In this document: positions 21,880 to 33,973 of the stretch, piece after piece
Layout: every line of letters starts with the position of its first letter
How positions within the stretch are numbered: position 1 is the stretch's first letter
NCBI RefSeq assembly: GCF_009727055.1
Contig: NC_052354.1
Coordinates: 55,378,675 to 55,442,674, forward strand
Reading direction: 5' to 3'
DNA: 64,000 bases
Origin: Benincasa hispida
Lineage: Eukaryota; Streptophyta; Magnoliopsida; Cucurbitales; Cucurbitaceae
Notes under the pieces: model-generated
The model's database searches: none
Seen by the model: the letters and a program-made list of their open reading frames with translations, nothing else
What the model was told of the DNA's origin: nothing
Made by a program: the position numbers and the translations under genes

Positions 21880-23851
21880 TGTGAAACTTAGGTACTTTCA
21901 CAAACCATATTAGGTGCTAAAGTGACACTAGAAGGCACTTGTTAGTAAGATTGTGTTGAGTGACTTTTTCAATGAAACTACTGAACATTCAATAAAAGTT
22001 GTTGAAGAACCCAATACCTCAATAAGAATTGTTGAAGTTGGATCATTTAGTAGGTCAAATCCACCTCAAGCATTAAGAGAGCTTCAACGTAGTGGGAGGG
22101 TTGCAAACCCACCGATTTGTTATATGGATTTAACAAAATCCCTAGCTATCATAGCTGACGAAGATGTTGAGGATCCATTGTCTTACAAGAATGCAATGGA
22201 GGATGTTGACAAAGATGAGTGAATCAAAGCTATGGATCTCGAAATGGAGTCTATGTACTTCAATTCGATTTGGGATGTTGTAGATCAATCTAATGCGGTT
22301 AAACCTATAGGTTGTAAGTGGATCTACAAGAGAAAACAGAGTGCTGATGGGAAGGTGCACTAGACTTGTGGCAAAGGGTTATGCCCAAGTTGAAAGAGTC
22401 AACTATGAGGAGACTTTCTCACCTATTTCCATGTTAAAGTATATCCAGATCCTCCTATTCATTGCCTCATATTATGACTATGATTTTTGACAAATGGACA
22501 TCAAGACTGCTTTTCTGAATGGCAATCTTGAAGAGACCATTTATATGGAGCAGCCTGACAGATTCATACAAGGTCAAGAGTAAAAGGTTTGCAAGCTTAA
22601 TCAGTCCATTTACAGATTAAAGCAAGTTTTTCAATCTTAGAATATAAGATTTGATATTGCGATCAAATCTTATGGCTTTGATCGAATGTTGATGAGCCTT
22701 GTGTATACAATAGAATCACCAGCAGTTCAATAGTTTTTCTAGTGTTGTACGTAGACGATATCCTACTCATTAAGAATGATGTAGGTCTGCTGACTAAAAT
22801 TAAGAATTGGTTAGCTACCCAATTTCAAATGAAATATTTGGGAGAGGTACAATTTGTTATGGACATTCAGATCTTTAGAGATCAAAAGAACAAAACATTA
22901 ACCCTGTCTTAGGCATCGTACATTGATAAGATACTTGCCAAGTTTTCGATACAGAACTTCAAGAGAGGTTTAGTCCCTTTCAATCATGGAATTATATTCT
23001 CTAAGGAACAGTGCCCTAAGACACCTCAAGAGGTTGAAGAAATGAGACAGATCCCCTATGTGTTAGCTGTTGGTAGCCTGAGGTATGCAATGTTATGTAC
23101 TAAACCTGACATCTGCTATGCAGTGGGGATAATTAGTAGATATTAATTTAATCCAGGATTTGATCACTGGACCACTGTTAAGAACATCCTGAAGTCTCTA
23201 CAGAGAACAATGGTCTATACACTCGTGTATGGTTCTAAGGATCTGATCCTTATAGGATACATGGACTCTGATTTCCAGACTGATAAGGATTCTAAGAAAT
23301 CCACATTAGGATTAGTGTTCACTCTTAACGGAGGGGCAATAGTTTGGAAGAGCATGAAGCATGGGTGCATTGCTGACTCCACTGTGGAGGCTGAGTACGT
23401 GGCGACTTGTGAACCTGCTAATGAAGTTGTGTGGCTCAGGAAATTTCTGACTTGATCTGGAAGTGGTTCCAAACATGTCTAAACCCATCACTCTTTATTG
23501 TAATAATAGTGGTGTTGTAGCTAATTCCCGAGAGCCTAGGAGTCACAAGTGTGGGAAGCACATAGAACAGAAGTATCATCTCATCCGCGAGATTGTCCAT
23601 CGAGGGGACGTGATCATCACACAAATAGCTTAAAAGCATAATGTTGCTGATCCATTTACAAAGGCCCTCATGGCTAAGATGTTTGAGGGTCACCTGCAGA
23701 GTATGGAGACAAGCCACATTTAGTCTAGGGCAAGTAGAAGATTTTGTACTAGGCACGTATTATGCCCTAGTTTATTGTTTTATGTGTATACTTTTATATT
23801 AGTATGACTTTTATATTGTACACCCCAATAGCTTTAGGACAAGTGGGAGAT
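21880..23851 (+). pseudogene. copia hinge, RT and RNase H remnant
   Basis: Hinge with VVEEPNTSIRIVEV (21985-22035). RT follows with DVEDPLSYKNAMEDVDKDE (ending in TGA at 22220), CKWIYKRK near 22315-22340, FLNGNLEETIYMEQP near 22512-22555, and YVDD (YVDD codons at 22748-22759). RNase H has GYMDSDFQTDKDSKKSTLG (23246-23310) and EAEYVAT, then the tail FTKALMAKMFEGH. Many stops are present. The polypurine tract AAGTGGGAGAT precedes LTR A at 23852. It is the 3' half of a family A copia element whose 5' half is missing. Confidence 0.9.
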
Positions 23852-25739
23852 TGTTGGGATTGATTTCCTAAATCTTGTGGGTCCTGTAGTTTGTAATTGT
23901 AATGTACAAACATTTTATTTATTAATAAAATATGAGATGTTTTCTTCGACATTTAGTAGCATTAACTCACAGGCCAATAAACTAACATCCAAGGTTATCT
24001 TTTGTAGCTTAAACATGTATGTAGAGACATACGGGTGGATCAAGTTTAAGTGATAACCTAAATGGTATGTAGTAGATAGATAAGGGTGGGTACCTTATCC
24101 TGGTGACACTACGAATATGACCCGTTTTATAGGTGTAAAAATTGTTGTAAAGTGCTACAAATGATCTGACCCTGATCATTCATGTGGAGACATGTGAGCG
24201 GGGGTATTCTATACAAAGGGGTTTGTATAAGATCGAACCACGAAATGATTAGTTTCATTATATAACACCATTCATAATAGAGACATACATTTCACTAGAA
24301 TGACCATAGATGACATGACCTGAATCCTAAGTGAGTTATGAACTCCTTCCTATGAAGGCAGTCCTTTGAATTGTATGGGTGAGAGTGGTCAGATCGTCGA
24401 CTCAATAAGTCTACCATTTTTTGGATTCGTCTGATTGGGGAGCTAAGAACACAACTGTACAAGACAAAATTCATTCCTTCCCTGACGTCTAGGTAAGTAG
24501 ATAAATTGCTCCTTTAAGGTCTGATTCCAGGGCTTGAACAATGTGGCACCACACCCTTTCGTGGCCCGAGAGAAGTATGATCATAGTTGGACTATGACTT
24601 ATTGTTCATTAGAGGGATCAGTGGTACCTAAGAAGTTTGATGTAAGTACACGGGCAAAACGACAATTTTGGTCCAGCTGTACTTACGAGCAATTTGTGAA
24701 GGGTCATCGTGCTGTTGATTGGATATATTAAATGGACACAGAAATATATCTGTAGTGCAAAGAGTACAGCTTCCGATCTTTAGTGGAGTGTTCGGTAGTT
24801 AATGGATGTTGAATAATTTGATTAAAGAAGTTTAATTAATTATTCAAGTACCATTGGAGTTTCAATCTATAGGTTCATAAGGTCCCCTCTGTAGCTCAGC
24901 TGAGAGTATTGAGAATTAATTTTGGATTAATTTGAATTGTTCAAATTAATTTAGGGAATTTATTATATGTGATATAATTAATTTAACTTAATTATATATT
25001 ATATAATTAATATAATGTATTTGATACATTATAATATAAAGTTTAATTGCAAGGAAATAGATATTTGAATATGATTTACATATTTATATGAATGAGATTC
25101 ATATAATTAAATACCATACACGTATGATAGAAATAAAACTATAGGTTATATTGTATTTGATACAATATAAACTATAGGTTATGTGGAATATTTGATATAA
25201 TATATAGTTACATATATATATATACAATAAATTAGTTATTAAATTTAATTTAAAAATTCAAAATTAAAGGGACCTCCCCTTAATTTTCTCTTATTAAACG
25301 TGGGAATAGGGGTGGTTTTTTTTTTTTTTTTTTTTGTAATATTCATCTTCCTCAACAGAAGATCTCAGTTTTTCTCTAAAAAAACATATAGAAGACTCCC
25401 TACAACAAATAACTCAATCTCTCCCTCTCTCCCTCTTCCAAAATCTCAGAGCCCATACACTCCTGAGAAATTCCCATCCCTAAAGAGAATACAGAGGTCT
25501 CACTTGTGGTGGTGGCCATTTTGGATCGTGACTGTTCGAGGAGGAATTTTGTGAAGAAATTGGTTTCTTCAAGGGTACGTATTTCTCTCAAACCCTTTCT
25601 CTCTCTCTTTTTTTTTTAGTTGCACACTGTAAATTCTTCATTAATGCATAATTGTATGTTATGTAATTTCATTGTTCTATGAAAATAAAAAATTGACCAA
25701 TCCCCATTTCTACTACTACGGAACTTCACAATTTCTTCA
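23852..25739 (+). repeat. LTR, family A, with a polypurine tract on its left and a primer-binding site on its right
   Basis: Starts TGTTGGGATTGATTTCC directly after a polypurine tract and ends ...CACAATTTCTTCA, 1,888 bp. Two bases later comes TGGTATCAGAGC (25742-25753), the initiator tRNA-Met primer-binding site. It therefore sits as a 3' LTR relative to 21880-23851 and as a 5' LTR relative to the leader at 25740-26505. Poly-T at 25318-25336 and the TC-rich tract near 25430 lie in its 3' part. Confidence 0.9.
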
Positions 25740-26505
25740 ATTGGTATCAGAGCATAGTTTTGGTCCTAATTTTTTAATTTTCCAGAATGCATCTATAGAC
25801 CCATGATGGGTTGCATTGTATAAATTGATTCATGAGGATGAATGAAAAAAATTTTGGTTTTGCAATTATTGGATTTTTTTTCGAGATTAGATCATAGTTT
25901 TTAACAGCTTTATTTTAAAAATTTTGGTTTATAATGGGCCTTTGTTTTTCGGGAATTAATTTGCAATAGAGTATGTATTTTGAAAGTCTTGAATCGTTCT
26001 TGATCATTTCGGTGTTTATCTGGAAGAAATGAGGCCAAAATCAGAGGAAAATCGAAGGAATTCGCAACTGTAATAGTAGCGTTGCAATGTTATGCGCCTA
26101 GCATTGCAACATTGCGAAGGGCGGAGTGAAATGTTCTTTCCGTAGCATTGCAACCCTAGATCATAGTATGGCAACGCTCTAAGAAGAATGAACCGGTCTG
26201 CATGAAGTTCAGCTTGTGGCTCGGTTGGTTCGTGTTTAGTTCCAGGGTTCGAGCGATTCGTGGTCGATTCATATGGTGGGCGTCTAGTTCGTGTAGTTCA
26301 AGACCCAGTTCGCTTGTTTTGAACCAGTTGGCTTTTTTTTTTTTTTTTTTTTTGTAAATAGCTAGTTGTTTTTCTAAATTAAATTAAATTAATATTAAAT
26401 AGTTTTATTTAATTTTAATTGTTTAAAAGTCCAATCCCGGTCCAATAATTGTTTTAAATTATGCATATAATGTATGATTTATTTTATATATTTATATGTC
26501 ATAAT
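25740..26505 (+). other. retrotransposon leader with primer-binding site
   Basis: A TGGTATCAGAGC primer-binding site at 25742-25753 is followed by about 750 bases of non-coding leader. The leader holds GTTGCAATG/GCATTGCAAC inverted words (26080-26175), a run of T (26333-26353), and an AT-rich tail. It is cut by the minus-strand copia element at 26511 and resumes at 38143. There is no gag start in either part. Confidence 0.75.
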
Positions 26506-26510
26506 GTATG

Positions 26511-28267
26511 TGAAAGAAATTGGACATGAGGATTTTCATGAGCAACGGAATGATCGTTCTAAATTCCATTAGTATTTGAACATAAACAATTACAGTACAC
26601 AAACAGAAACTAAGCGGTCATGCACAATACGAAATTATAGCATGCTTAACAAAGATCAAGGGAAAGAATAAACATACCTTTGAAGACTCATCTTCAATCT
26701 CCCTTGATCCCGAACGCTTATTCAATCAGCAAGATAACAATCCCGAACGCTCGAACACTATGACCGCAACACTGCACGATCAAAGCAACCACGAACACAG
26801 CGATCTCCAAGATCACAAACACAACGATCGATCTCCAAAAATCTTGAACTATGTCGAGTTGAGTACGACACACCACAATGGCTACCGTGGTATTCTCAGA
26901 GTGAGAATCCAAAAGTGTGGGCTCTGTGTGGACTTGGTTAGAGGAAGAGTCTGGAGGAACAATCATGTAAATGATTGAGCAAATGAGAGATGACAAGGTC
27001 TATCGTATAGATGATGCCTAGTCGTTTAGAAGAAGCTCTAAAATCGTTTAGCAAAAGCTCCACGATCTTTTAGCTATCGGCCAACTGTTGAGTTGTCGTG
27101 TAGTGTCACTCCACGATCGTAGTCTCTCTTTAGCTATCGTTTAGTGAATCTCATACACCACACCGATCATATCATATATAACCAAACTACCTCTTGTCAA
27201 TTTGAACATTTCAAATCAATACCAAGAACTGATTCTCAACTTGAATCCATTGAGCTACCAAGGGGACCTTATGGACCTGTAGCTCGAAGCTTCAACGATA
27301 CGTGAATAATTGACTAAACTCTTTAGCCACAGGATCAACCATCCGTTAACTGCCAGGCACTCCACTAAAGACCGACAGTTGAACTCTCCTTACCAAAGAT
27401 ATATTATTTATCCATATCAACCAATCAATAGTGTGATAACCCTTTACATACTGCTCGTAAGTACAGTTGGGCCAATAACCGTTATGCCCTTGTAGTTACA
27501 TCTAACTCCTTAGGTACCACTGATCCCTCTAATGAATATAAGTCATAGTTCTATTATGGTTAAGCTCTCTCTTACAAAGAGAAGTTGTGGCCACTATGTT
27601 TAAGACCCGGAATCAACCCTTAAGGGAGCAATCTATCTACTTACCCCTGCTTTGGGAAATAAGTGAATTCCATTTTATGTAACTGGTTCCCAGCTCCCAA
27701 ATCAAATAAGTCCCCAAAAAGATAGGCATGTTAAGTTGGCAATCTGGCCACTCTCACCCATACTAATCAAAGGACCACCCTCAAAGGCAGGAGTTCTCAA
27801 AACACTCAGGATTGAGGTCATGTCAACTATGGTCATTTACGTGAGATGTAAGTCTCCAGTATCAATGGCGTTATATATAGAGACTAGTCATCTCATGGTT
27901 CGATCTTATACAAACTCTTTGTTGAGGACACTCCTGCTCGCATGTTTCCACATGAATAGTTAGGATCTACCATCTGTAGTAGTTCACAACACTTGCAAAC
28001 TTTTACAAAGCGGGCCGTATCCGTAGTGTCATAAGGATTAGGTATCTCTTCTTAATCCTTATACTACAAACCTATTTAAGTTATCACTTAAGACATGATC
28101 CACTTATATATCTCATATACATGCTTAAGTTTACATACAATAACCATGGAGCTTTGTTTATTGGATATGAGTAAATGCCAAATAAAATAACTCTTATTTT
28201 ATTCATAACAATGTGTATAAGTTACAAACGACGAGACTCTAAGAGAATTAGGACACCAATCCCAACA
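26511..28267 (-). repeat. 3' LTR of the minus-strand copia element
   Basis: On the minus strand it runs from TGTTGGGATTGGTG at 28267 to ...CAATTTCTTTCA at 26511, 1,757 bp. Compared with its partner at 36108-38137 it lacks about 300 bases, corresponding roughly to 36712-37035. It contains repeated ACGATC/GTTTAGC words at 27000-27150. The two LTRs differ visibly in sequence as well as by the deletion, so the insertion is not recent. Confidence 0.92.
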
Positions 28268-28283
28268 ATCTCCTACTTATCCT
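28268..28283 (-). promoter_or_regulatory. polypurine tract of the minus-strand copia element
   Basis: On the minus strand, AGGATAAGTAGGAGAT immediately precedes the LTR start TGTTGGG. Position and composition match the plus-strand primer seen at the other LTR starts in this window, which read AAGTGGGAGAT. Confidence 0.8.
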
Positions 28284-31200
28284 ATTGGCTCGGGAGGCTA
28301 ATGTACAATACAAAATAAATACATGTACAATATACAATAAACTAGGGCATACCAGTATCATCTCCCACTTGCCCTAGACAAGATGCCGCATGGCCCGCAG
28401 ACCCAGACTCTCCAGGTGACCCTCGAACACTTTAGTCTGAGAGACTTTATAAATGGATCAGCAACGTTGTGCTCTGACGCGATCTTTGTGACTATCACAT
28501 CACCGAAATGCACAATCTTCCTAATCAAGTGGTTTTTTCGCCCTATATGCTTGCCTTGATGATGACACCGAGGTTCCTTCAAATTTGCCACAACCTCGCT
28601 GTTATCACAAAAGAGAATGATAGAAAAATCCATATTTGGAATAACTTCCAAATCTGTAAGGAATTTTCTTAGCCAAACAGCCTACTTAGCTGCTTCACAA
28701 GCGGCTACGTATTCGGCTTCCATAGTCGAGTTCGCGATGCATCCTTGCTTGATTCTTCGCCACTCTACAGCCCTTCCATTCAGAGTGAATACTGACCGCA
28801 ATGTCGATTTATGAGAATCTCTATCGGTCTGAAAGTTAGAGTTTGTGTATCCTGTAAGGATCAAATCCTTATCTTTATACACGAGTATGTAGTTCCTCGT
28901 TCTCTAAAGATACTTGAGGATCATTTTGATCGCCGTCTAGTGATCAAACCTGGATTGGACTGATACCGACTAACAATCCCTACTGCATAGCAAATGCGGG
29001 TCTGGTACACAAAATTGCATACATTAAGCTTCCTATAGCCAAAGCATATGGAATCCGTCAAATCTCCTCAACTTCTTGAGATGTCTTAGGACATTGATCC
29101 TTAGACAAAACGTTTCTATGCCTAAAGGGTAATAAAGCCCTCCTGGAATCCTGTATCTTGTACTCGATCAACATTAGATACGATGTCCGAGACAAGGCTA
29201 ACCACTTGTTTTTACGATCTCGAATGATCTGGATCCCTAGAACCTACTATGCCTCACCCAAATCTTTCATTTGGAATAGGGTAGGTAGCCATTTCTTAAT
29301 GTCAGTCAGATACCCTACATCATTCCCAATGAGTAGGATATCATCCACATACAGTACCAAGAAATCTACTGAGTTGTTGATGATCTTCTTGTAAACACAA
29401 GGTTCATCAATGTTCTAATCAAAGCCAAACGACTTGACCGCAGTGTCAAATCTAATGTTCCATGATCTAGATGCTTGTTTCAGCCCATAAATGGACCTAT
29501 TAAGCTTGCAAACTCTTTGCTCTTGATTTGGAACGACGAACCCATCTAGTTGAGCCATGCAGATGGTCTCCTCAAGATTACCATTAAGAAAAGCAGTCTT
29601 GACGTTCATTTGCTAAATCTCATAATCAAATGTGGCTATGGACAGGAGTATCCTAATAGACTTGAGCATGACAACAGGTGAAAAAGTTTCCTCATAGTCA
29701 ACTCCCTCAACCTGAGTACAACCCTTTACCACGAGCCTAGCCTTAAAGGTTTGCACCTTTCCATCTACACCTCACTTTCGCTTATAGATCCATTTATACC
29801 CTATATGTCTTTCCACATTAGTCGATCCACAAGCTCTCAGACGTCATTGAAGTACATAGACTCCATCTCCTGGTTTATGGCTTTAATCCATTCATCCTTG
29901 TCAACATTTTTCATTGCTTTCTTAAAAGACAATGGATCCTCGACTCCATCATTAGAAATGACGTTTTGGGCTTCAGTCAAACCCATGTAGCATTACGGTG
30001 GGTTCATAACCCTCCCACTACGTCGAAGTAGTCTCAACTCTTGATCTAGTTGACTAGATGTATTGACCTCAACAACTCTAGTTGATTTTTCAATCTGTTT
30101 AACAACTCTTGTGGAACCCTCAGTAGTCTTAGTCTCACTAGAAATCTCACATAAAACAAGCTTACTTTGTGGCTTATGATCCCTAATGTGGTCTTCTTCA
30201 AGGAAGATAGCATTTGTAGAAACAAATACTTTGTTCACATGCGGATCATAGAAGTATCCTTTTGAACGCGGTTTTAACTTCTTTGAGTTAGTCACAAGCA
30301 CGTGTGTCAGACACCCCCAAATTCTGAAGTGGCGTAAACTACCTTTACGGCCTCTCCACAACTCAAAAGGTGTTTCAAAAACACTTTTCGAGGGAATGTT
30401 GTTCAAAATGTAGCAAGCAGTCTCCACTGCAAAACCCAAAACAAGTCTGGAAGATGAGCATAACCCATCATAACCGAACCATGTCCAACAAAGTTATGTT
30501 TCTCCTTTCTAATACACCATTTTTCCAAGGTGTACCTGGGGCCGAGAGTTGGGACGCAATCCCATGTTATATCATATAGTTCTAGAATTGGAGGTCCACA
30601 TACTCTCCACTGCGATCAGATCGTAGTATTTTTATCTTCTTACCTAACAAGTTTTCAACTTCAGCTTTATACTCCTTGAACTTGTCAAAGGCTTCAGACT
30701 TATGTTGCATTAGGTAGAGATACCCGTACCTTGAATAATCATCTATGAAAGAGATAAAATATTCATGCCCACCTCGAGTTCTAACACTAATCGAGCCACA
30801 GAGGTATAAATGTACAAGCTCCAAGGCTTTTTTGGCTCTGTAACCTTTTCTAGTAAAAGGTCGTTTGGTCATCTTACCTTCGAGGCATGATTCACATACC
30901 GGTAAGGAGTTTTCTTTTAAACTCTTTAGAAGTCAACTTTTCACCAACTACTCAATCTTATTGAGGTTTACGTGACCTAACCTTAGATGCCAAAGATGGG
31001 CGTTTTCTTTAGGAGAAACCTTTGGTCTTTTAGCTGTTGTCGTTGTACTTAACATTTCAGTATTAACATTTCAGTATTAAAAAAGAAACGGTATAACCTT
31101 GTTCAATGAGAAAAGAAACTGAGATTAAGTTCCTCTTGATATGAGGAACTACAAAAACATTATCCAGTAACAAATAACATTTCTTGTCTAAAAATAACAT

Positions 31201-31360
31201 CAGTCTGCCTACAGCAGCAGCTGAAACAACCTCACCAATAGCGACTCTAAGAGTCATCTCTCCCTATGGCAACATTTACCAGGAACTGAATCCTTGGTAA
31301 GAGGAACTAACGTGATTAGTAGCACCTGAATCAAGGATCCAGGCAGAATCATAATTCTCT
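28284..31360 (-). pseudogene. copia pol remnant: protease, integrase, RT, RNase H
   Basis: Minus-strand pol, read right to left. The protease WILDSGATNHV (near 31350-31315) has the D-S-G motif intact. GAG-pre-integrase follows with IKRNLISVSF near 31140. The integrase core at 30872-30582 has the first catalytic aspartate replaced by tyrosine (HLY, codon 30804-30806), the second kept in LRSDRSGEY, and continues as 30439-29993 with WGCLTHVL and FVSTNAIFLEEDHI. RT has LNGNLEETI at 29585 and the catalytic YVDD at 29340-29351. RNase H has TGYTNSNF, with the usual D changed to N, near 28850, plus EAEYVAACEAA and LFCDNSE near 28615. Multiple stops are present. It is the same copia lineage as the plus-strand remnants. 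Confidence 0.92.
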
Positions 31361-31399
31361 ACCAAGCACGTCTCCAAGACCAATAAAACATATTTATTG

Positions 31400-31935
31400 T
31401 CTTTAGACATCCTCCTATTTTAGAGAGTAGTGGGATCAATATCAGAACCTAAATAAGCTCTAAGTTTTATGTCAGAGAACACTTCTCTTCCATGAACCTC
31501 AATAGAGTCAACAATAATTGTTTTCTCTCCCTGGAGTTTAACTTGGGAACTGACACTACTAGTATTGTCATCCATCTCTTTATGCTCGAAAAGTAAAACT
31601 GACATTCAAATAAATCTTGCAACGAGTCCATGATCTCACATGAAATGACCATGTTCTTAACCCTTTTGGCCAAAACATCAGGTATGCTAGCCAAAATGTG
31701 AAGTCAGGCCAATGAATTAGCCTTCATCCACACCTCATATGCATTACAAACACTTCGCGGTGCATCAAGGATCGAGACTTGAGGACATTCTTCAACCATG
31801 AAAAATTCGATGATGTTTACCACAAAATACGTTTTACAAGACTCTTTCCACTGTATGTAATCGGTCAAATTAGAGGCATTAAATGAAAATACAAATATGT
31901 TGCTGAAAAAAAAAAACACATTGACCTACGTTAGG
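31400..31935 (-). pseudogene. copia gag remnant
   Basis: Minus-strand gag in pieces: 31919-31704 (NLTDYIQWKESCKTYFV, VEECPQVSILDA, AYEVWMKANSLA), then 31694-31467 (DVLAKRVKN, ISCEIMDSLQDLF). This follows the order of UBN2-type copia gag at 19150-19945, but the middle and zinc knuckle are missing. Two frames overlap, so at least one frameshift lies near 31700. To its right the leader is interrupted by the solo LTR at 32005. Confidence 0.8.
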
Positions 31936-32004
31936 TCTTAAGCAAATACCCATTGAGAAAACATACAACATCCAATAAGGTTTAGCAAAACTAATATGAA
32001 CCCC

Positions 32005-33968
32005 TGATGACATGCAGAAATGCACGTCATCTTAGGCCTTTTATTTAGAATTATGAGGGCTGTTAAGCATAATATGCGGAAATTATGTTAGGAATACATG
32101 AGAAAATGAGTTTGTGTCGTTCAGCATTAAGAATCTCGACTAACCCACTATTATGCATTATCATGCGTTCAATTGTCTATTTTTGAAGCTAACGCAGGAA
32201 TCGGATGCAGATGCGGAAGCCAGGCTATCGCATAGACGACCGCATGTGGAGAAATTCTCCATCGCAAACGCGAACGTATACGTTCAACGCATGGGTGTTG
32301 CGGTAATCGATCGCATGCGTTCATCGCATAGGAGTTGCAATCATCAAGTGATTGCAGTCATCGTGTAGAAGTTGCAGTAATCAAGTAAATGCGATCATTT
32401 CAAGATTGCAGCTACACAATGATAACCATAATAGCAGGATTACTGCAAGGTTGGTGGAATGGAAGAATCAACGCATATCTCGAGAAAATCAAAAGATGAT
32501 ATTGACATTTCACCTACCACGCCGTTAACAGTCGAGATTCAGAAAAGGAACAATGCACCGCGAATGTAAAAATCAGAGTAGGTCCATTAATGCTGTCGGC
32601 AATCAAACTCTATAAATAGAAGCCGATGAGTAGAATTTCAAACGATCCAAGGTTTCCATCCAAGGTTTCCTACCTTCAAGTGGATCCTTGTGATCTAGAC
32701 CAAAGCGTTAGAAGAAAGTTTGAGAGTTCTTCATCTTCTTCATCAATTCCGAGTGACGACCGGAGCCTTCGCCGGAGTTAGATCTCGAGAGAGTCAGCTT
32801 CACCGCCCTTCCATGGCACCACCGGCAGCTTTGACATACATCCGCTGGAAGCAAGACATTGCTTCCAGCTGGTCATTTCATTTTCTCTTCTTTTCTTATA
32901 TTGTATTGTATTACATTTTGGATTAAGAAATTAATGCATTGTGTGTTCAATGCATTTTTATATTTTCTTCGATTCCATCTCCATATTTCTTTACTTAGCA
33001 TTCTTAACTTTCATCGCATCACTTAGTGAGATTGCTAGAATATCGCATACTTAATCATGCGGCATAGGAATATGAAGCATGTAGCAAACCACCGGGAGGT
33101 GTGCATTGCGTGAGTGTGTGAGAAAACCTTATTTGCTTAATATGAAGCTGTAGCAAAGCTTGTCTATAAGTGGATGCAATGTTTGTCTATGAGTAAAATC
33201 AGCAACAACTAACTGCCTGAGAGGGTAAGTGGTTGGTCGCATTAAGCAGTGTAAGCAAGTGTTCACTAGAGATAGGAATAATCTTACGTCAACAAGGTTT
33301 TTGCGGTTACCTTGTCTTATATATGCGTCCATCACACCTTTAGAGCTACTCGGGAGAGTCTGAAGAAAGAACCTAAGACTCGGGAGAGCTAGGTTAGAAT
33401 CGATGCTCGAGAGAGCTAGATTAAGATTGCATAAGCAAGAATGAAGACTTAGGAATAAGTTCCGTTTGCTAATACAAATCACGTGCATTTGCAGCGGGCA
33501 TGTATGACATGAACGCATTAGTTGACGTTAGCTGGGGTTTCCCTTGCGGTCAAGCTAGGGTTGCGATGAAGACATCCCCACATTTTATCTATTTTTTCAC
33601 GCATTTACTATGCATCAACAGTTGTCATGTCTCTACCTCTCATTCATATTCTCATTGCTTAGTCTGTTAGGAGTAGGAGTAGTTTGTAGCTTAAAATCCC
33701 CCATCATTCTTTTATTCATCCGCTGCATACACATTACCGTATAGCATTTAGTTACAATTCCCTAAGTTTGACCTCGGATCACCCGAGAAACTTGCGTTCG
33801 CATTATACTTGGCGTGAGCACAAGAAAACTTGTGACGGGAATGCATGGTCATCGCATACATTCGTTAACGCATAGTTTCATTTCAACGCATGACCACCGA
33901 CGCATGAGTATCAACGCATACCTTAAGACATGCATTGCATAATTGCATCCCACTAATTTTTGTCATCA
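32005..33968 (+). mobile_element. solo LTR of an unrelated family inside the minus-strand copia leader
   Basis: Starts TGATGACATGCAG, ends CTAATTTTTGTCATCA (1,964 bp), with an 8-bp perfect terminal inverted repeat (TGATGACA/TGTCATCA) and a perfect target duplication ACCCC at 32000-32004 and 33969-33973. A TATA box TATAAATA at 32611-32618 gives plus orientation. It is rich in GCAT/ATCGCA words and has a short CTCGGGAGAGCT-type repeat at 33345-33420. It is unlike LTR A or B and may be of gypsy type. No coding capacity. Confidence 0.94.
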
Positions 33969-33973
33969 ACCCC

